Part shown: positions 12,902 to 14,842 of the stretch, in pieces
Position numbering within the stretch: position 1 is the first letter of the stretch
Layout of the letters: every line of letters begins with the position of its first letter
Assembly (NCBI GenBank): GCA_035656335.1
Contig: DASRSS010000059.1
Span: 1 to 14,842, forward strand
Direction of reading: 5' to 3'
Source of the DNA: DASRSS01 sp035656335
GTDB lineage: Bacteria > Actinomycetota > Actinomycetes > Mycobacteriales > Jatrophihabitantaceae
DNA length: 14,842 bases
Position numbers and translations under genes: made by a program
The notes under the pieces: generated by a model
What the model saw: the letters and a program-made list of their open reading frames with translations, nothing else
The model's database searches: none
What the model was told of the DNA's origin: nothing

Positions 12902-14341
12902 ATGCCCGCCGCCATCACGACCACGCTGAGGACAGCGACGGCGCTGGCGGCGGCGGACAAGCCCGGTCCCTGGGTCGCTCACGACACCCGCCTGATCGTC
13001 GCCGCGCTCGCCGGCATCGCGCTGATCGTCGTGCTGATCACCGCGGCCAAGATGCACCCGTTCCTCGCGCTCGTCCTGGGCTCCGGGCTGGTCGGCCTGG
13101 CGTCGGGCGTGAGCGTGAGCGGCGTCGTCACGAACTTCGAGCAGGGCGTCGGGGACACGCTCAAGGAGGTAGGCCTGCTGATCGCGCTGGGCGCGATGCT
13201 CGGCAAGCTGCTGGCCGAGTCCGGCGGCGCGGACCGGATCGTCGACACCCTGGTGCACCGCTCCGGGCCGAAGCTGGTGCCCTGGGCGATGGCGCTCGTC
13301 GCGATGATCATCGGGCTGCCGATGTTCTTCGAGATCGGGCTGGTGTTGCTGCTGCCGGTCATCGTCCTGGTGACCAAGCGCTCGGAGCTGCCGCTCATGC
13401 GGATCGCCATCCCGGCCCTCGCCGGCCTGTCGGTGCTGCACGGGTTGATCCCGCCGCACCCGGGCCCGCTGATCGCGATCGGCTTCATCCACGCCGACCT
13501 CGGCATCACGCTGGCGCTCGGCATCCTCGTCGCGGTGCCCACCGTCCTCATCTGCGGGCCGCTGTTCTCGCTGGCCGCGGCGCGCTGGGTGCCCGTCGAC
13601 GCGCCGGCGAGGTCCGGCGGCGTGGACACGACGCTCGAGCGGGCCGCGTCCGACGACGTGAAGCGGCCGCCGTCGTTCGCCGTCACGCTCGGCACGATCC
13701 TGTTCCCCGTCGTGCTGATGCTGCTCAAGGCGCTGGCAGACATCATCTGGCACGACCGGAAGAACCCGCCACTGACCGCGCACGTGCTGGACTTCATCGG
13801 CGAGCCGCTCGTCGCGATGTTCCTCGCCGTGCTGCTCGCGATGGTGACGTTCGGCTACGCGGTCGGCTTCGACAGCCGCGCGATCAGCGACCGCATCGGC
13901 TCCAGCCTCGGCCCGGTCGCCGCGATCATCCTGATCGTCGGCGCGGGCGGCGGCTTCAAGCAGACGCTGATCGGGGCCGGCGTCGGCAACTCGGTGGCCA
14001 AGGCGGCCAACGCGTCCGGCGTCTCGATCCTGGTGATCGCCTACCTGCTCGCGGTCGCGATCCGGCTGGCCACCGGCTCGGCGACGGTCGCGACGACGAC
14101 CGCGGCCGGGATCATCGCGCCGCTCGCCGGCGGGCTCCCGTCCGTGCACCTTGCCCTGCTGGCGCTGGCCGTCGGTGCCGGCTCGCTGTTCCTGTCCCAC
14201 GTGAACGACGCGGGCTTCTGGCTGGTGAACCAGATGTTCCGGCTCACCGTCGGCCAGACGTTCAAGACCTGGTCGGTGATGGAGACGCTGGTCTCGCTGG
14301 TGGCGTTCGGCTTCACGTCCCTGATCTGGTCATTCACCTGA
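12902..14341 (+). CDS. gntP: GntP-family gluconate:H+ symporter
   Basis: This is an inner-membrane permease for gluconate or a related sugar acid. The 479 residues are slightly longer than typical GntP proteins (about 440-450), owing to an Ala/Thr-rich N-terminal extension of about 30 residues before the first membrane helix. About 12 or more hydrophobic segments are evident, with family motifs GLPMFFEIGLVLLLPVI, LIPPHPGPLIAIG, GAGGGFKQTLIGAGVG, ATGSATVATTTAAGI and SHVNDAGFWL. AGGAG (12891-12895), overlapping the gluconokinase stop, is the ribosome binding site 6 bases before ATG 12902. It ends the adenosyltransferase-gntK-gntP operon and converges on the DUF2550 gene, 28 bases between stops. 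Substrate is inferred mainly from gntK. Confidence 0.94.
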   Translation: MPAAITTTLRTATALAAADKPGPWVAHDTRLIVAALAGIALIVVLITAAKMHPFLALVLGSGLVGLASGVSVSGVVTNFEQGVGDTLKEVGLLIALGAMLGKLLAESGGADRIVDTLVHRSGPKLVPWAMALVAMIIGLPMFFEIGLVLLLPVIVLVTKRSELPLMRIAIPALAGLSVLHGLIPPHPGPLIAIGFIHADLGITLALGILVAVPTVLICGPLFSLAAARWVPVDAPARSGGVDTTLERAASDDVKRPPSFAVTLGTILFPVVLMLLKALADIIWHDRKNPPLTAHVLDFIGEPLVAMFLAVLLAMVTFGYAVGFDSRAISDRIGSSLGPVAAIILIVGAGGGFKQTLIGAGVGNSVAKAANASGVSILVIAYLLAVAIRLATGSATVATTTAAGIIAPLAGGLPSVHLALLALAVGAGSLFLSHVNDAGFWLVNQMFRLTVGQTFKTWSVMETLVSLVAFGFTSLIWSFT

Positions 14342-14369
14342 TCCGAGCGCACGAACGGCGCGGCACGCC

Positions 14370-14777
14370 TCAGGCGGTGGGCGAGGACGCCTCCACCCAG
14401 GAGATGAACCCGGTGAACGCGTTCTCCCCCAGCGCGAACACCACCGGCGTGCCGCCGACGCGGCAGTCGACGATCACGGCGTTGGCCGGCAGCGAGCGCA
14501 GCTCGTCCGGCCGCGGCTGCCGGTGCGTGCTCACCCGCAGCTCCCCGCGGCGCAGCACCCGTGACGGGCGCGTGCCGAGGCCCAGCGAGCGGTACCAGCG
14601 CAGCTCGCCGCCGGCGTAGCGCGCGATCCCGTACAGCCAGCGGTCGCCGCCGGACCGGATCGCCATCGGGATCGCCCCGACGACCCGCAGCAGGTAGCGC
14701 TGCCGGGCGAGCACGGCCGCGCAGGCCACCAGAGCGACAACAGCCGCGCACACCGCGACGATGTCGACGGCGTGCAC
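14370..14777 (-). CDS. DUF2550 membrane-anchored protein, function unknown
   Basis: The 135-residue protein belongs to an actinobacterial family of unknown function. It has one N-terminal hydrophobic helix (about residues 4-24, IVAVCAAVVALVACAAVL) followed by a basic region RQRYLLRVVGAIPMAIR. A globular domain follows with GDRWLYGIARYAGGELRWYRSLGLGTRPSRVLRRG and a C-terminal ALGENAFTGFISWVEAS. It is probably membrane-anchored; which side the domain faces is unclear. The start is GTG 14777, with GAGGA just upstream as ribosome binding site. In mycobacteria the same family (Rv1312, recalled) follows the ATP synthase epsilon gene atpC, so atpC is expected just outside the window. Length and motifs look complete. 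Confidence 0.88.
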   Translation of the reverse strand: MHAVDIVAVCAAVVALVACAAVLARQRYLLRVVGAIPMAIRSGGDRWLYGIARYAGGELRWYRSLGLGTRPSRVLRRGELRVSTHRQPRPDELRSLPANAVIVDCRVGGTPVVFALGENAFTGFISWVEASSPTA

Positions 14778-14805
14778 GGCTGCGTCCTCTTCTGGCCTGT
14801 GCCGA

Positions 14806-14842
14806 CTACCGGGCGCTCAGACCGATTCGCCGGCCGCGGGCC
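14806..14842 (-). other. Possible 3' end of an upstream gene (atpC expected), frame undecided
   Basis: On the minus strand two frames end here: one reads ARGRRIGLSAR then TAG (14806-14808), the other PAAGESV then TGA (14817-14819). Either could be the C-terminus of the gene preceding DUF2550. By recalled synteny that gene would be the ATP synthase epsilon subunit, but the 37 bases visible cannot show this. Confidence 0.25.

Noticed and set aside
14342..14369. Possible terminator (GGCG-CGGCA-CGCC) between gntP and the DUF2550 gene
   Set aside because: The stem is only 4 base pairs with no T-run; too weak to annotate.

Overview
The window is high-GC DNA from an actinobacterium (Actinomycetota). 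The evidence is the strong G/C bias at third codon positions, GTG starts, TANNNT-type -10 boxes placed just before start codons, and a set of marker genes: a NucS/EndoMS mismatch endonuclease, a MurA with Asp in place of the active-site Cys, a FilP/Scy-like coiled-coil protein and a DUF2550 membrane protein. From memory, the order DUF2550 - PduO adenosyltransferase - murA ... nucS ... methylmalonyl-CoA epimerase - thiolase resembles M. tuberculosis Rv1312-Rv1323. The neighbourhood of thiolase, epimerase, FilP-like, small zinc protein, 3-hydroxyacyl-CoA dehydrogenase and nucS resembles the Streptomyces coelicolor SCO5385-SCO5399 area. The genus cannot be fixed from sequence alone; the FilP-like gene hints at a filamentous or polar-growing organism.

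Layout. 1-879 (-) is the N-terminal 293 residues of an acetyl-CoA acetyltransferase. It is divergent from the epimerase (1019-1450 +), which is followed by crotonyl-CoA carboxylase/reductase (1524-2855 +) and a FilP-like coiled-coil protein (2955-3884 +). A strong hairpin separates the latter from a convergent small zinc-binding-type protein (3924-4199 -). Next on the minus strand are a two-domain 3-hydroxyacyl-CoA dehydrogenase (4329-6107 -) and nucS (6225-6884 -). nucS is back to back with an aldo/keto reductase (6910-7737 +), which converges on a Uma2-family nuclease-like gene (7744-8298 -). Ethylmalonyl-CoA mutase (8387-10396 -) and murA (10498-11778 -) follow. murA is divergent from the cobalamin adenosyltransferase - gluconokinase - gluconate permease operon (11817-14341 +). 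The last gene is DUF2550 (14373-14777 -, stop codon at 14370-14372). No gene-free stretch exceeds 300 bases. I saw no tRNA, rRNA, CRISPR or insertion sequence.

How the genes work together. Five proteins fit one carbon route, the upper ethylmalonyl-CoA pathway: thiolase (2 acetyl-CoA to acetoacetyl-CoA), 3-hydroxyacyl-CoA dehydrogenase, Ccr (crotonyl-CoA + CO2 to ethylmalonyl-CoA), epimerase and the B12-dependent ethylmalonyl-CoA mutase. The PduO adenosyltransferase would supply adenosylcobalamin to the mutase. A crotonase and the later enzymes (methylsuccinyl-CoA dehydrogenase, mesaconyl-CoA hydratase, lyase) are not in the window. The same proteins could also make ethylmalonyl-/methylmalonyl-CoA extender units. 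These genes are interspersed with cell-wall, DNA-repair and polarity genes instead of forming one operon. The ccr and mutase upstream regions nevertheless share an inverted-repeat motif, TTAC-N6-GTAR, a candidate common operator. I did not find a wholly new system. The most notable observations are this shared motif, two tight divergent promoter pairs that look leaderless, a duplicated dehydrogenase whose halves appear to prefer different cofactors, and a perfect DnaA box in the Uma2 gene promoter.
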